From Marsupella aquatica (lineage: Eukaryota; Marchantiophyta): a stretch of 64,000 nt of DNA. Of this stretch, positions 36,080-47,515 are shown piece after piece (position 1 is the stretch's first letter; each line of letters opens with the position of its first letter). The position numbers and the translations under genes were made by a program. Location of the stretch: NCBI GenBank assembly GCA_973895155.1, contig OZ316897.1, positions 19,778,001 to 19,842,000 of the forward strand, given 5' to 3'. The notes beneath the pieces are model-generated. The model saw only the letters and a program-made list of their open reading frames with translations. It had not been told where the DNA came from and ran no database searches.

Positions 36080-37130
36080 TGGTGAAAATAGATCCTTAGG
36101 ATGTTGATCCTTAGATCATTTAAAGCTAATCAAAGTTAATTAAATGCTCAACTAATAGTGGAGAACAGTGGCACCAAAATGATTAAACCAAACAGAGTTT
36201 TAAAGTGTCTAATTCAACAAAAGAAAGTGGCAATCTTGTAAATGTGAGGCTCTTGTAAGACGCCCCTTTACATAGCATGCTCATGCTTGAGGGATCCAAG
36301 GTAGAACTCAGTCTAGCCATGGGTACTAGTGCACCCAAGTATCAGTTTGCCCCTTTGGAGGACATCCATGTCTCACTAAATGTGGATTGATAGCTCATCA
36401 CACTATTGCACATATAGAATATGTGGATCATTAGCTCATCATACTTTTGCACTAGATGTGGATCACACTATTGCAATGATAGATTTTTTTTGGTTTTTTT
36501 TGGTTTTTTGCAATGATAAATCTTTTATCTCTAATTTTTCTTCTTGCTAGGTTTTTGGGATTTAATTGGGTTTGCCCTCTTCTTTTGAGTTTCATGTCTG
36601 TGAGAATGATCACCTTGACATACTCTGCCACTCCTTTAATTTAATTGGTACACGGTTGCCACTTCATTTCCCAGGCAAGCTAAGCAAAGTAACTCTTGTT
36701 TGTTTTGAACGATTTAAAACTAAACATCCTGCCAGTTTTAGCTTAGGTTTCTCACTCCCTGCTACATTGCAGCTTCTACAGAATGTTAAGTGACAACTCT
36801 AGCGATCTCTTTATGGTCATGCGTCCACTTACTATGGTCTTCAATTAGCCACTTACTCCTCTCCATGTGTAGGCTTTAATTTCTCATTGCAAGTCATACT
36901 GTAGCTGCTGTACAATGTTGAGCCAGGCAAACACAATAGGAATGTCAACAGGTCCAAATGAATCACAAGTGAACACAAGACCTGAAATTATGATCAAATA
37001 CACATGATGCACTTTATGAGAATATATGGTCTTCAAAATTTCTCGCATACATTGCTCTATATCTCTTAAAGTAGAACCTAGGCCTTAATCCTACAAGTGG
37101 TTGTTTGTCTGACCAATCCAAAACCTAGTA
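36080..37130. other. Intergenic, no recognised gene
   Basis: AT-rich with small T-tract repeats (ttttttttggttttttt near 36484). No supported gene. Confidence 0.4.
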
Positions 37131-37139
37131 GAGAACCTT

Positions 37140-37640
37140 TGCTCTGTTTTTTAATTTTATTTTTCCTTGAAGACCAAGAGCTGACGCATCCAACATAGGA
37201 CAGACAATCAACTTCACAGCATCCAACATAGGACAGACAATCAACTTCACAACATGCACCTTTGTAAGGTAACGCATGAAGGGGGTCATACCCAGGACCA
37301 GGAGGGAGAGAGGGTTGGACCAGAGCCCCCAAGCGGACTCCCATCACTACACCTCACCTACACACACACTCACCCTCCGCAACCCTTGCATGTGGAGGGG
37401 GGATTGAACCCTCACCCTCCACAACCCTTGCATGTAGAGGGGGGATTGAACCTCACCCTCTGCAACCCTTGCATGTGGAGGGGGCATTGAACCCTCACCC
37501 TCCCCAACCCTTGCATGTAGAGGGGGGATTGAACCTCACCCTCCCCAACCCTTGCATGTGGAGAGGGGATTGAACCTGGGACCTGTTCCAGGCTTGTCCC
37601 CTGGCCAACCGACCAAAGCCAGTTGGATCGTCTCTCTGTC
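37140..37640 (-). mobile_element. SINE-like element with amplified box-B units
   Basis: On the minus strand, an A-box-like tggctttggtcggttggcc is followed about 40 bp later by a box B (ggttcaatccc), the layout of a tRNA-derived pol III promoter. Downstream, the box-B-bearing unit is repeated five times. The far end is an A-rich tail (gaaaaataaaattaaaaaac at 37147-37167), preceded by a 33-bp tandem duplication (37186-37218 and 37219-37251). Size and tail suit a SINE; a target duplication was not resolved. Confidence 0.5.
37369..37580 (-). repeat. 41-42-bp x 5 tandem repeat with box B
   Basis: aacccttgcatgt begins at 37381, 37423, 37464, 37506 and 37547. Each unit on the minus strand carries ggttcaatcccc or a close variant. 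The repeats are contiguous with no spacers, so this is not a CRISPR-like array. Confidence 0.85.
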
Positions 37641-37689
37641 TTCTTGGCTTGTGGTGACAGTCGGGGTTTAGGGTTTACTACCATACTAA

Positions 37690-39060
37690 ATCGGCAGAAA
37701 CCGAAGTGTTGATCTATTCCTCGTTACCACAGCTTTCGCAATGTCACGACCAATTCCGAGCGGTGGAATTATCGCAGTATGAGATATGAGATACGAGATT
37801 CCAGTTGTCGCTAGAGTCAGAGCTGATGGCATTGAGGTACACTTATGGCTTCCTTCACCTCCCCGAAGTTGACACAGAGCCTGTCAGTGCTGGGACCAAT
37901 TCCGTGAATTATGGTTGTGCTAATTTGGAACCCATCTCATATATCACGTGTTGAGGTTTGATCACTTTTCATGGACAGACTGTCGAGTTTCTTGTGGTCG
38001 GCAGGAGCCTTCTTCAAGCTTTCTTCCTGGCTCAGTGCAGAACAGGTTCAGAGGAAGATCCCTGCAGTGAGATCCGTTGCTTGAGTTCTTGCTTCTGGAC
38101 TCATCGCTCATCGTCTACAGACACAGGGAGCTCTTGTCCATTGGCCTTTGCTTGTGCACGCTGCCGTGACAATTAAGAGCCTTGTGCAAGAAAGATCATG
38201 CCCTTGAGCAGGACAGCAACGTACGAACGCTCTTCGGGTCAGGTTGGCACAATTGGCTTCGAAGCGAGAGATCACGATCGTCACGATATGTCTTTCTTGT
38301 GGTCGATGCCGTGCCTGTCGGAAAGGTTCACGCGCATGAAATTTCTAAGAACTTGTAAGAAGTGGGAGCTCTACGATTGCTCTCTCACGCACGAGTGCAG
38401 GCAGGGGGGAGAGTTTGTTCGAGACGATAAGTAATTTCCGCACACTGTCGGGCAATTCCATCATACAGTACTGTAGTCTGGGTTCTGGCTCTCGGCTCGG
38501 AATTCTCCGAACAGCAGGAATTTCAAGGACATAGGAGGATTCCGGAACATGTGGATTGTGGAGCTATGTGCGCGATCTCTACCGAAATTTGAAACTACTG
38601 CAATACAAAGGACGCAGGAGGCATTGCGGGACAGCATTCTGCAGATGTCGTATCGAATGGAGCATTCCAGAGCTTCCGCAAGAACATCTCTGATTGGTTT
38701 GGTCACGCTGCTGGAACCCTAAAGCTTCTCCAGTGAGCAATCCATCCCGTTTCTCGGATGTGTGAGGCTTAAGTGGATCCAATTGCTTCTTTGCGGCGGG
38801 TTTGTGCTCGTAATCGTTCATGCTGTCCACGATCCGAATCCTTGCTCCCGAAGATGACCTGCGGCAGTTTTGAACCACAATGATAAGGGTTTTATTTGGG
38901 GGTCTGGAATTGTAGTTATTGAGTGCCTTTTCCCTGTTCAAGTGAATCTTGTGGGCTGTGTTGGTCCATTGATATTTTTCGGCAGGAGTCCAGAATTAAT
39001 AGGGTTGGCTAGAGGGATATATTTTTATAAGCCTCCCGATTTTTGAAGCTTTTAATTCAA
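37690..39060. other. Upstream region of the F-box gene
   Basis: No recognised coding sequence. A telo-box-like gggtttagggttta lies at about 37664-37677, at the border with the SINE-like element. Confidence 0.4.
39018..39030 (+). promoter_or_regulatory. Candidate TATA box of the F-box gene
   Basis: tatatttttataa lies about 40 bp upstream of the F-box ATG, which would give a short leader. Pattern match only. Confidence 0.3.
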
Positions 39061-39068
39061 ACATAGAG

Positions 39069-40226
39069 ATGGATGCCGAGGTGTGGAGGAAATTTCCGGA
39101 CGAGCTTCTACCTGTAGTGCTCGCGCGCTTGCCATGGTGGAAAAACCTGCAACTTAGAGCTGTCTGCAAGTCCTGGCGTGGGCTGCTCTCAAACCCTGTT
39201 TTTCTGGCGAGCTCATCTCCGATCTCTACTTCCCGCCCTCCGTGTGTTATTCTAAGTACTGCAGAAGAATGCGCCATTGTGAATTTTGCGATCAGGAGAT
39301 GGAATGTCCTGCCCCAATCTTCTTTTCTTCCGGGCTTAAGGGCCGCAGATTGCTTCGAAATTTCTGCTGCTACGGCTGGGCTTTTTCTGATGGAAGGTAG
39401 GCACGAGAGCAGATTTCTAGTAAACCCATTGAACAAAACTCAGAGGCAGCTTCCCCCTGTGCCACCCCTCGAAATTCCAACCTGGGGCACAAGCCCCCAC
39501 CACCCTTTGAAGATGATGGTGACTGGGAAGCGCAACAACGTCAAAATAGTCGGTGTTCAGTTCCAGATTCAATCCCTCGCGGCTGATGGGCATGGAATCG
39601 AAGCTGTGGCTGACTTTTTGCTGAGCGATTCAGAGCTTTGGAGCATTTATGTTTATGACTTGCTTAGAAATTCTTGGGACTTGGTATCCAAGAATCTGCA
39701 ACGTGAGATTTCTCATTCGCTTGAGAATGCCATCTTTGTCCGGGACGACCTTTACCTTTTGACGAAACAGCAAGGAGGATTGAGACCCAGGAGGCATACC
39801 CACTCTGTCCTCAAGGCTATGGCGACAGACCTAGTTGAGGTGCCTATCGATTTCACTGCCGATAATCCTACCGTACACATATTTCAGCACCGCGGCTATC
39901 TGATGCTTGTGTGTGGGGCAGAAGAGTGGAAACCATGTGTTGACATCTGGAGGCTGGATGATATGACGCAGCACTGGGAGAAGGTGGTGTCTATGCCAGA
40001 GCGTCTCCTGACCAAGTTCTATGCTAAGTTACACAACGGAATCTTTAATTTCGATGCAGAGGGAGACTTCGCGTGCTTTTCGAATTACTTCAACACAGAG
40101 ATTGTCATCGTTTATAACCTGGTGGATCAAGTGTGGTGGGAAATATCCTGCAAGGATTATATTAGCCAGGATTTGAATTTTCATGATACGTTTTTGTGGC
40201 AGCCCAACTTGAACATTGTTTTATAA
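39069..40226 (+). CDS. F-box protein, kelch-like type
   Basis: A single exon of 385 codons. Residues 6-50 form an F-box (FPDELLPVVLARLPWWKNLQLRAV split over helices, then CKSWR), the part that binds SKP1 in an SCF ubiquitin ligase. The rest resembles the beta-propeller region of plant F-box/kelch proteins: residues such as FLVNPLNKTQRQLPP, YVYDLLRNSWDLVS, VDIWRLDDMTQHWEKV and IVYNLVDQVWWE look like blades with the typical W and Y-x-L features, though no classic double-Gly kelch motif is evident. It has no signal peptide or membrane segment. Substrate unknown. The frame is intact and the ATG context (gagATGGAT) is good. Intronless F-box genes are common in plants. Confidence 0.85.
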   Translation: MDAEVWRKFPDELLPVVLARLPWWKNLQLRAVCKSWRGLLSNPVFLASSSPISTSRPPCVILSTAEECAIVNFAIRRWNVLPQSSFLPGLRAADCFEISAATAGLFLMEGRHESRFLVNPLNKTQRQLPPVPPLEIPTWGTSPHHPLKMMVTGKRNNVKIVGVQFQIQSLAADGHGIEAVADFLLSDSELWSIYVYDLLRNSWDLVSKNLQREISHSLENAIFVRDDLYLLTKQQGGLRPRRHTHSVLKAMATDLVEVPIDFTADNPTVHIFQHRGYLMLVCGAEEWKPCVDIWRLDDMTQHWEKVVSMPERLLTKFYAKLHNGIFNFDAEGDFACFSNYFNTEIVIVYNLVDQVWWEISCKDYISQDLNFHDTFLWQPNLNIVL

Positions 40227-41640
40227 TCTGCTGAATAATTTTTTTTCTGTACGATTTTGCGTATGCGGGATAAGATAGAAAATTCCCAGAGATTTTATTC
40301 GCTGGAAAATATATTATAGAGGATTCTTCGTCTCGAGTCTTATGAAATTTTTGGAGCTCAGATGTTCTGATCTGCAGGCGACCCTCTTTTAGACGGGAGA
40401 GTACCCATAGCTGGGCAATGAATTGATGACTGAAAGCATCAACTGCTTTGTGGCTGGTAGGATTCGTTTGTGCTAAACGTCTTCCAGTTGAGGTTGGCGA
40501 CTGCGGTAAAGGCTCATTACATTCAGTCATTAATTTGAATGAATGTTGAGTCGTCACGTCCGACTAACAAGCCTGGTGGAGGTAAAATGCTTTTTGACTG
40601 GCAGCTCCTAACGAGAAGTGAGTCGGTTTGGCTGGAGTTATTTCCGCTAACACAGTGCAGACAACCGGGGCAGCACGTTGCCCTACTGCAAATTGGAAGG
40701 ATTTTGAATATCTTGAGCAGCTAACTACACTTCGATAGTTGTAAATGTATAGAAAGTAAATAGGCACTCAGATGTCCCACGGTTGGCCATCACTCTGGGC
40801 CTTTGTGAACTAGATTAAGTGCTTGGATCTTCCAATTTATAGGCTCTTTTACACAAATTGAGGAATGCAGATTCTCCTTACTGTGAGCCTTTGTAAACTA
40901 GATGCAGTGTTTGGAACTTCCAATTTCTAGGCTTGTGTACACAAATTGAGGAAAGCAGATTCTCCTTGGCGCTGGAAGCAACTGAATGTACTCGAGTGCG
41001 GTTGTTCTATTCTTTGTCGTCTCTCAGAACAGATAGTTGACATTCGATTGCATGAATGACTTGTGTGTTTGGAAACACACATGTTGTCCAATGATCAGCA
41101 TAATGTTGGTCTTTCTACGTAGACCGATGCTGATGGAAACCCCAGTGGAAGGCAGACCTCCTATCAGGCCATCGATTCCTTTGTTTAGTTACTTATTGGG
41201 GTGTCGAGTTCCACTGGACACACAATTAGAGGTTTGAGGATCAAAACTCAAAGTAGCCGGTCCCACTAATACTTCAATCCTCAACCAAGAAAAAATGGCT
41301 AGCTGACAGTCAGGACAGTGGTCAGAATCATTTACGATTGGAAGTTTTGGATGCTACACCCCTTACATTTGAATTGTGAAAATATCATTAAGGCGCTGGA
41401 AACGTCGATACAACAGTTGAAAAATACAACAGGACAATTTACAAACTTGCTGTACAATTTCATATACACACTGTTGATATTGTGGGATGGCTCGGTTAGA
41501 ATCAGAATGCAACAATCGAAGGATCCTTTCCAGCATCGTGAATCAAGTTCCTTGCTAAGAAGATTGAGTCGTACTACACTCGCTCTGGATCGAAATGAAA
41601 CCGTAATTTCAGAGACCCAGAAGACGTGACTTTAATTGCC
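40227..41640. other. Intergenic with an 88-bp tandem duplication
   Basis: Two copies start at 40797 and 40885 (g-g/a-gcctttgtgaactaga ... gcagattctcctt). No supported gene; the 103-codon frame at 41318-41629 has no recognised motif. Confidence 0.5.
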
Positions 41641-41684
41641 GTCCACGATTGTATGTGTGCCTCAGCTTTTGCTAGCATCGGAGT

Positions 41685-42353
41685 CTAAAAGCTTGTCGAC
41701 TTGACTTCACGCCCCAGAGGCATGGAAGCTGTCCGAGCGTGAGAGCAGATGTGCCGCCCTTGTGATTGTTGCAGATGTAGTGCCAGTGGAGGGAGATGAT
41801 GAAGTTGTTGGCTTGGCAAATGCAAACCCGATGCTGTGTCTGGCCGGAGGCGCGAAGAACAAAGCAATGCCGACAAAGAAATAACGGGGAGAGGAATCGC
41901 CTTCAAGACGGTCTGGTTAATGCCTGGGTAATAGCAGTCTTCAAGGTCTGTTGACAGAAGAGCCAAACTCAAGAAAGATATCACCGATAACGTTGCGATA
42001 TAGAAATCCGAGAGCTTGAGAGTATACTTCGTCCCGCCTCCAGTGTAGGTCCAGCCCGTAACGTTGGGCAGACCGCTGGCGAAATATGGGTTCCACAGCC
42101 CTTTCGTGGTGACCACGCCATACCAGATGGTGCCGTCGTCCGCAGCATAACTGTCGGTGAAGCTGGAAAAGGCGCAGAGAAATGTGAACAGAAACACGAA
42201 GACTCCTGTGACTAATTTCTCGGCCTGGTTGCAAACTCCGTTGTTGGTGGTGACGGGAACTATGGTGGAGAACACCAAGTACGTTCCCGTGGGGAGCAAT
42301 GTCAAGAGATTTGTGAGCGTGTCGGGTGTCGAGGAGGACGTCGTCGTCGACAT
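41685..42353 (-). CDS. DUF679/DMP-family membrane protein, frameshifted
   Basis: The start is ATG at 42353 (MSTTTSSSTPDTL). The frame shows the DMP pattern: NLLTLLPTGTYLVFSTIVP (first membrane segment), a loop with C-N-Q, VFVFLFTFLCAFSSFTDSY (second segment plus the conserved SFTDS), YYG-like and K-G-L-W motifs, LKLSDFYIATLSVISFLSLAL (third) and DCYYPG. After IPLP, near 41885-41893, the reading moves to another frame: the expected C-terminus (fourth segment, then RHSIGFAF) continues one base out of frame and stops at TGA 41707-41709. One C lost from the CCCC run would do this, so either this copy is broken or a base call is wrong. Plant DMPs are small four-helix proteins of endomembranes and plasma membrane; some Arabidopsis members act in sperm-egg fusion. 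Role here unknown. Confidence 0.75.
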   Translation of the reverse strand: MSTTTSSSTPDTLTNLLTLLPTGTYLVFSTIVPVTTNNGVCNQAEKLVTGVFVFLFTFLCAFSSFTDSYAADDGTIWYGVVTTKGLWNPYFASGLPNVTGWTYTGGGTKYTLKLSDFYIATLSVISFLSLALLSTDLEDCYYPGINQTVLKAIPLPVISLSALLCSSRLRPDTASGLHLPSQQLHHLPPLALHLQQSQGRHICSHARTASMPLGREVKSTSF

Positions 42354-42370
42354 TATATCCAATCGATGTA

Positions 42371-42380
42371 CTTATATCGC
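42371..42380 (-). promoter_or_regulatory. Candidate TATA box of the DMP gene
   Basis: On the minus strand gcgatataag lies about 20 bp before the ATG, which is close for a TATA box. Weak, pattern only. Confidence 0.2.
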
Positions 42381-42399
42381 AAAGCTGTAGAGTGCACAG

Positions 42400-44440
42400 C
42401 TTTAAGTCTGTCTACTCGTTTAGATTTAGAGCAGACCCCGTCGGAAAAGTCAGCAACCGAATGTGAAGCACAGGGTTTTACGAGAGACTATCACTCTTCA
42501 CTCCTTCGAGCCGATTCTGATTTCAGCCTCGCAACCTGCTGTGAAACAGAGATTTGAAATAAATTGCCCCGTCCCAGAGAGAAGTCCCACAGTCACTAAA
42601 TTTTCTGGGCATCCAGAAAATATCTCAGACGCTAGATTTCAATTGGCAGACATGGAATGATTGACTGGGGGATGCATCCGGGGAGAAAGCTGATGTTCCA
42701 AGCAGAGCCTAGTGAGCATTACCTGTAATTTAGTGCAGCAAATTTCGGCAGAGTTCAGGAAAATCCAGCAGATTTTGGATTGTGATCAGCACCCTAGTCC
42801 TACTCAGGTTTCAAGACCCCCAAGGTAAGAGAGGAGTGCAGTACGTCTGCATATAACATCAATATCATCAGGGGAAAACGGAAATGGAACCAGGAAAACA
42901 ATGGCTAAATTGCAGCAAGCACAGAGGATACCCTGTCGACAGCCTCCTGAGTCGAAAATTCAAAAATGGGAGAGCCTATCGCCATGAAAAGTGATGAGGG
43001 ATCTAAAACACAGGGCTTAAATGGTTTGGAGAGGGAAGAAATGACGATTGAGCTGCTTCCATCCTGAACTTCGAAGTCGGCATTAGGATTGAAACTCCTC
43101 TCCAGAATACGAAAGTTACGAACGATCTCTTAGAGTTGCGTGTCCTAAGCTGTCGGATCAAGATATAAACGCAAGAACTTTACATCAGTTGGATATGTCA
43201 GTGGCCCTTCGGATCGACTCGAATCAATTGAATGGAAGGGTTTTGAAACACATAAACGTAACTATGAAAACAAAACATCTAGCCGGATACGAATAAAGGA
43301 TCATGATTTTATGGACCCATTATGACGTGCGCGGATGGATGAGGCAGACGAGCCACAGAAATTCAGGACACGCAATCTGCAGATTTGTATTTTAAATCAG
43401 GTCCTCCGCTACATAAGGACTCTTAATAATGCGTCGTTACTGCATTGGCCTCAATGGCGTGGCGGAGTGAGATACGATGAAATTGCGTATACTCAAGCGA
43501 AGAGCGCCCATGAGGGGAACGATGTTTGTGTGTTCGCAGAGTGCCCGCACGTCAAGCTTGTGAACTTACTTCACAGAAATCAATGACAATACCATGGAGC
43601 GATTAAGGGTTGCGTCGAGATCGATCCATCTTATTGCATGAACTTCGAGCTGAAATAACTTTTCTTTGCATGAAAGAACAGAGCTTTCGTATAAATCTTG
43701 TTCAACACGTTGTAGCATCCCGTCGTCTCCAACTGGGGTAGCTTATCAGCCATGGACAGTCTAAAAAGTTGGATCAACCCAGCTCAAGCATTCAAACTGA
43801 ACGACTTGTTTGCTTCGACCCACCTCATGCAAGTTCAAACTGTAATCGAAATCATCAGCGTTCGTGCCCCCTCGTCGTTCAGCATGATTGATACAAGTAA
43901 TGTTCATACACAAGCAAGTATATTCTGTACATTGGCGAGGGGAATGGTAACAAGCCACATGCCTCTTTCGTCGCCCGATATGGTTTATCCGTGCAAACTG
44001 TTGCAAAGCCCCAGATCATGAAGCCGCGCTTACGTTATAAATGAAGATGCATCGATAGAATTGGGAGGTGGGAGATTCAATCGTGCATTGATTATTTTAC
44101 AATGTGTTAGGATCGATCTGCAAAGTTGTCCTGTTACAGTCATATTGAGCCAAGCGCACTGCAACATCAAAATAACATTCTACGCTGATTTCACTAGACT
44201 ACCAGCTAGCTCTAGTTAATGATAACTGCGAGGAGGGTGTTTTGATACAGACGACTATGTTGGAAACTTAAGAGATTTGAAGAAGATTGTCACATTGAAC
44301 CTGAGTTACTTTTATTTTCTGGAAGAAAATAGTGATTGGAAGTCTCACTATTGACAGTTCAAAACAAGTCATAGATTGAAAGTCACGAGTATAGTTCATG
44401 TGTCTCTCTTCCGCTGAAACTCATCAAATTAATAACATAC
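42400..44440. other. Intergenic, no recognised gene
   Basis: Frames of 80-90 codons (43335-43586, 43752-44021) lack recognisable motifs. No clear repeats. Confidence 0.4.
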
Positions 44441-44941
44441 AAAAAGGCTACCATGCTATAGAGTGCATGCCTGCTGGATGTCTTCCATATGGAAGCCCCC
44501 TCAACTTTACCACATTCTCTACATGTCCCTTGAGAGTGTTGTTCTCTCTCAACTTAGCATAGTCTGCTCTTGTCATTGCCAAACCAACCATCATGTCATT
44601 GCCAAAGCAACCATCAGTGGGATATATCCTTGATGGATGCCCATGTACCTGAGCTCTCCAGATCTGCTCCCGCCATGTGCAAATCAAGAAGAGTTTGTTG
44701 AGAATGTGCCCATTATGCCTTCTTGCCCTCCTTCTCAAAATCTTTCTCTACCTTGAACGCACTCTTCCTATTGGCGATCAGATGCCAAGCACACCTACTC
44801 ATAATGTAGTACAAGGCTATCTTGATGAAGTCTAGAGGAAAGTAAGTGATGACGCTGTACAACCAGATTACTCCAGCCCACTCCGCTAATGCCAGCACTG
44901 GCTGCCCAATTAGCATCAACAGCCACAAATGTGACCATTAT

Positions 44942-46533
44942 TGTTGGAAATTCAAGAACTCAAGAATGTGGAAATGGGGGATGATTGTCATTGAGTTGTG
45001 AGGGGTTTTATATATGGAACAACATCCCCTTGCCTGCTCATGTGTGTATATAGTAGTCAAATAGAATACAGTGTATTCCGTCATGCATGCATATTCCTTC
45101 ACATGTGCCTATTGCATAGCTCACCTCATGGTCTAGCTAGTTTGAGTCACTAACTTGGACGGTGGCCGGGCCTACCACTATGCACAGTGACCTACCAAAC
45201 CTTTTCTAATATCCTCACTTTAGTGACTAGATTAGAACCCTAATAAAGCCCTCACATTTTTCTCAAATAAATGTGTTTGTCTTTTGGAAGTTCTTTGGTG
45301 AGAATGTAGGCTGCCATTTCCACGCCGGAACAATAGTTTATTTCTATTTCACCACTCTCAACTAGCTCCCTACTACAGTGATATTGAATATCAATGTGTT
45401 GTCTCCTATCATGAAACCGAGCTGCTTCGAGTAAGCTACGGGCACTTTTATTATCACAATGAATGACGACTCTTGCTTGCTGATGATGCAAGTATCCAAG
45501 AATTTTTTTCAACCACACTATCTTAGTGCATGTCGTTGATAAGGTCATGTATAATTATGCTTTGGTGTTAGACTAGGCTACAGATTTTTGCTTTTTGCTT
45601 GCCCAACTCACTATTGCACTTGAGAGCATGAAGCAATAACCAGAGGTTGATCTTCTTGTATCAATATCATAACCAGAGGTTGATCTTCTTGTATCAATAT
45701 CTTCTCCCCAATCAACATCAAACTATCCATCTAAGGGAATAAAATATTCTAATCTTTTATAACTAAACCCATACTTGATGTGCCCGTTAGGTGTCAAAAA
45801 ATAGGTTTCACATCATCCAATGTGTTGGATCGGGATTGGACATGAATTGTGCCACTGACCCAACTACATAGGATAAGTCGGGCCTTGTGTAGATCATAGC
45901 CCACATGAGGCTTCCAACTGCACTATGGTATAATGAAGCCTCCATCTGCAACTTTTCATTTTCAACTTGTTCACCAGGCTTATCCTCTTTAGATCGAACA
46001 TCTCTTGCCACAATCACCTTGCAATTGGTGTCTAGTTGAACCCTATAAACATCTATAGATGTGGAGTTTTTTGGATATCCCCCAAAATGAAATCTCTGGC
46101 ATGATTGTCAAACTTTCCTTAACTATCTTTGTTGACTTTAAGATGAGATTTTGGATGTAGAGCTAGCTTCCTTCAAAATCAAACACCCACAAAAACACTT
46201 GATGCTGACAAGACATCATATGAGCTTTGGTAACTATGAGAGAAAACCAAACTTGTTAATAAAATCATACTAACTCAACAAAGTTCTAATACCATGTTTG
46301 AAATCTAGTAACCCAAGAATGTGATAATGAGGAGTGATTTGACATTGAGTTGTGAGGTGACTATCACACCATCACAAGTATCCACTTGGGTGCATATTCA
46401 AGTCAAATAGAATATAGTGTATTTTCTCATGCTTACATATTCTTTCATATGTGCCTATTACATAGCTTAATTCCCCTGCTTACCTATGGTCTAATTTGAA
46501 TAACCACTTTGCAATGGCCTACCTTTTGAAATA
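44942..46533 (-). mobile_element. Degenerate, internally deleted copia
   Basis: The left LTR (44942 to about 45256, tgttggaaatt...ccctcaca) and the right LTR-like end (46295 to about 46533) share caagaatgtg, attgagttgtgag, gtcaaatagaata and catgtgcctattgcatagct-like stretches. A primer-site equivalent (TGGTATTAGAACTTT on minus) lies at 46280-46294. Between them are the C-terminus of reverse transcriptase (AVGSLMWAMIYTRPDLSYVV, 46017-45808) and RNase H (HCDNKSARSLLE, 45548-45252). ATTAT at 44937-44941 and at 46534-46538 is a candidate 5-bp target duplication. The copy is old and non-functional. Confidence 0.75.
45636..45701 (-). repeat. 33-bp in-frame tandem duplication in copia RNase H
   Basis: ataaccagaggttgatctt... 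occurs at 45636 and 45669. On the minus strand this doubles the residues DIDTRRSTSGY of the RNase H motif within the degenerate copia. Confidence 0.85.
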
Positions 46534-47515
46534 ATTATTTGTGCAATGAAGAACAAGAAGGTAATCACGATGAGCAAGAGAGCCGAGGCCAAACTTAGCA
46601 AAATTATTAATGTCTTAGTGCACTCGGGCTGCACCAAGAATTTCCTCCGGAGCTAGCTCCCTTGCTGGCCCTATGCCAGTTCCCATCCGAATCGATGAGA
46701 GTGATATATATGGCTGTCCTCTTGTCCACGAGGTCCTCTTGTCCACGGGGTTGAAGGGTAGGAATAAGTGAATTTCCTGGATCCCTTCACGAGCCTCTGT
46801 TGGATCTCCGAGCATCCCTACTATAGCCGTGTTAATCGAATACTGATTTTCAGTCCTGGCTGCTCTGGCTGCAGACAAGATGACGAAATCCCTAGCTAGC
46901 CTATCCACACCTCCAGTGAAAACCTCCACGAGATTGTTGTCTCTGGACAGCTTGTTAAGGGTTAAAGTCCCTGTTATCACTACAAAGCACATTCAGACCT
47001 GCCATCTCCCCAATAGCCGTCATGAGCTTGGTGATTGCACCTTGTTTGGACAACTTATGGGATCCAATAGCCATTGTGACAGAAAGGACCGTCGGCATGG
47101 CAATAGGGATTCCACCAATCAGCAAAACCAAAAGGTTGTTAATCCCATTTCGGTAATTTCTGTGCTGGATGGCAGACATCACAATGATTTCCTTAACCAC
47201 AACTATACCAATTGTGCAGCGAATTGCCTATTGTTCTCAGAACTGTTTGGAAATGCCCCATAGATTTGGTGCTGTGAACAAGGTAGGCAGCATTGCCGAA
47301 GAAGGAGTGCAATGTGGCAATGACGACAGCCTCTACCTCACCTTGCTTAAGATTGATCCTGAGAATACCTCATCACCTGGCTTCTTGGTAACAGGAAGCT
47401 AGGGACTCGATCTGCAGTGAGGGAGGACTAGTCAATTTTTAGAGTGTCTCCTTCGACAAGGTGACCATCAGCTAGCATACTGTCATTTTTGGCTTTCGGA
47501 AACCTTGCAACGTCG

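Larger units (their letters stand above)
44448..47515 (-). pseudogene. Plasma-membrane H+-ATPase (P3A) pseudogene split by copia
   Basis: Pieces in order on the minus strand: an actuator-domain part (ADGHLVEGDTLKID, then a stop where the next residue is usually Gln; then LPVTK and GDEVFSG in shifted frames), the M4 region ([19 protein letters not shown]), the phosphorylation site, the start of the N domain ([14 protein letters not shown]), then a gap. After the copia insert follow the last membrane segments (VTFVAVDANWA, AGVIWLYS, YFPLDFIK) and the C-terminal regulatory part (TLKGHVENVVKLRGL). The Asp of the DKTGT motif is kept, but two bases are missing just after it (near 46975), shifting the frame there. 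A large part of the N and P domains and the middle membrane segments is gone. The parent enzymes pump protons across the plasma membrane; this copy cannot. Confidence 0.9.

Noticed and set aside
37369-37580. CRISPR-like array
   Set aside because: Repeats are contiguous with no unique spacers, and the DNA is from a plant nucleus.
38579-38941. 120-codon minus-strand frame upstream of the F-box gene
   Set aside because: No motif; it overlaps the probable promoter region of the plus-strand gene.
46541-46614. Reading this piece as the H+-ATPase segment after the N domain (FAKFGLGSLA)
   Set aside because: The alternative frame gives a membrane segment that continues across the copia insertion site, which is the better fit.
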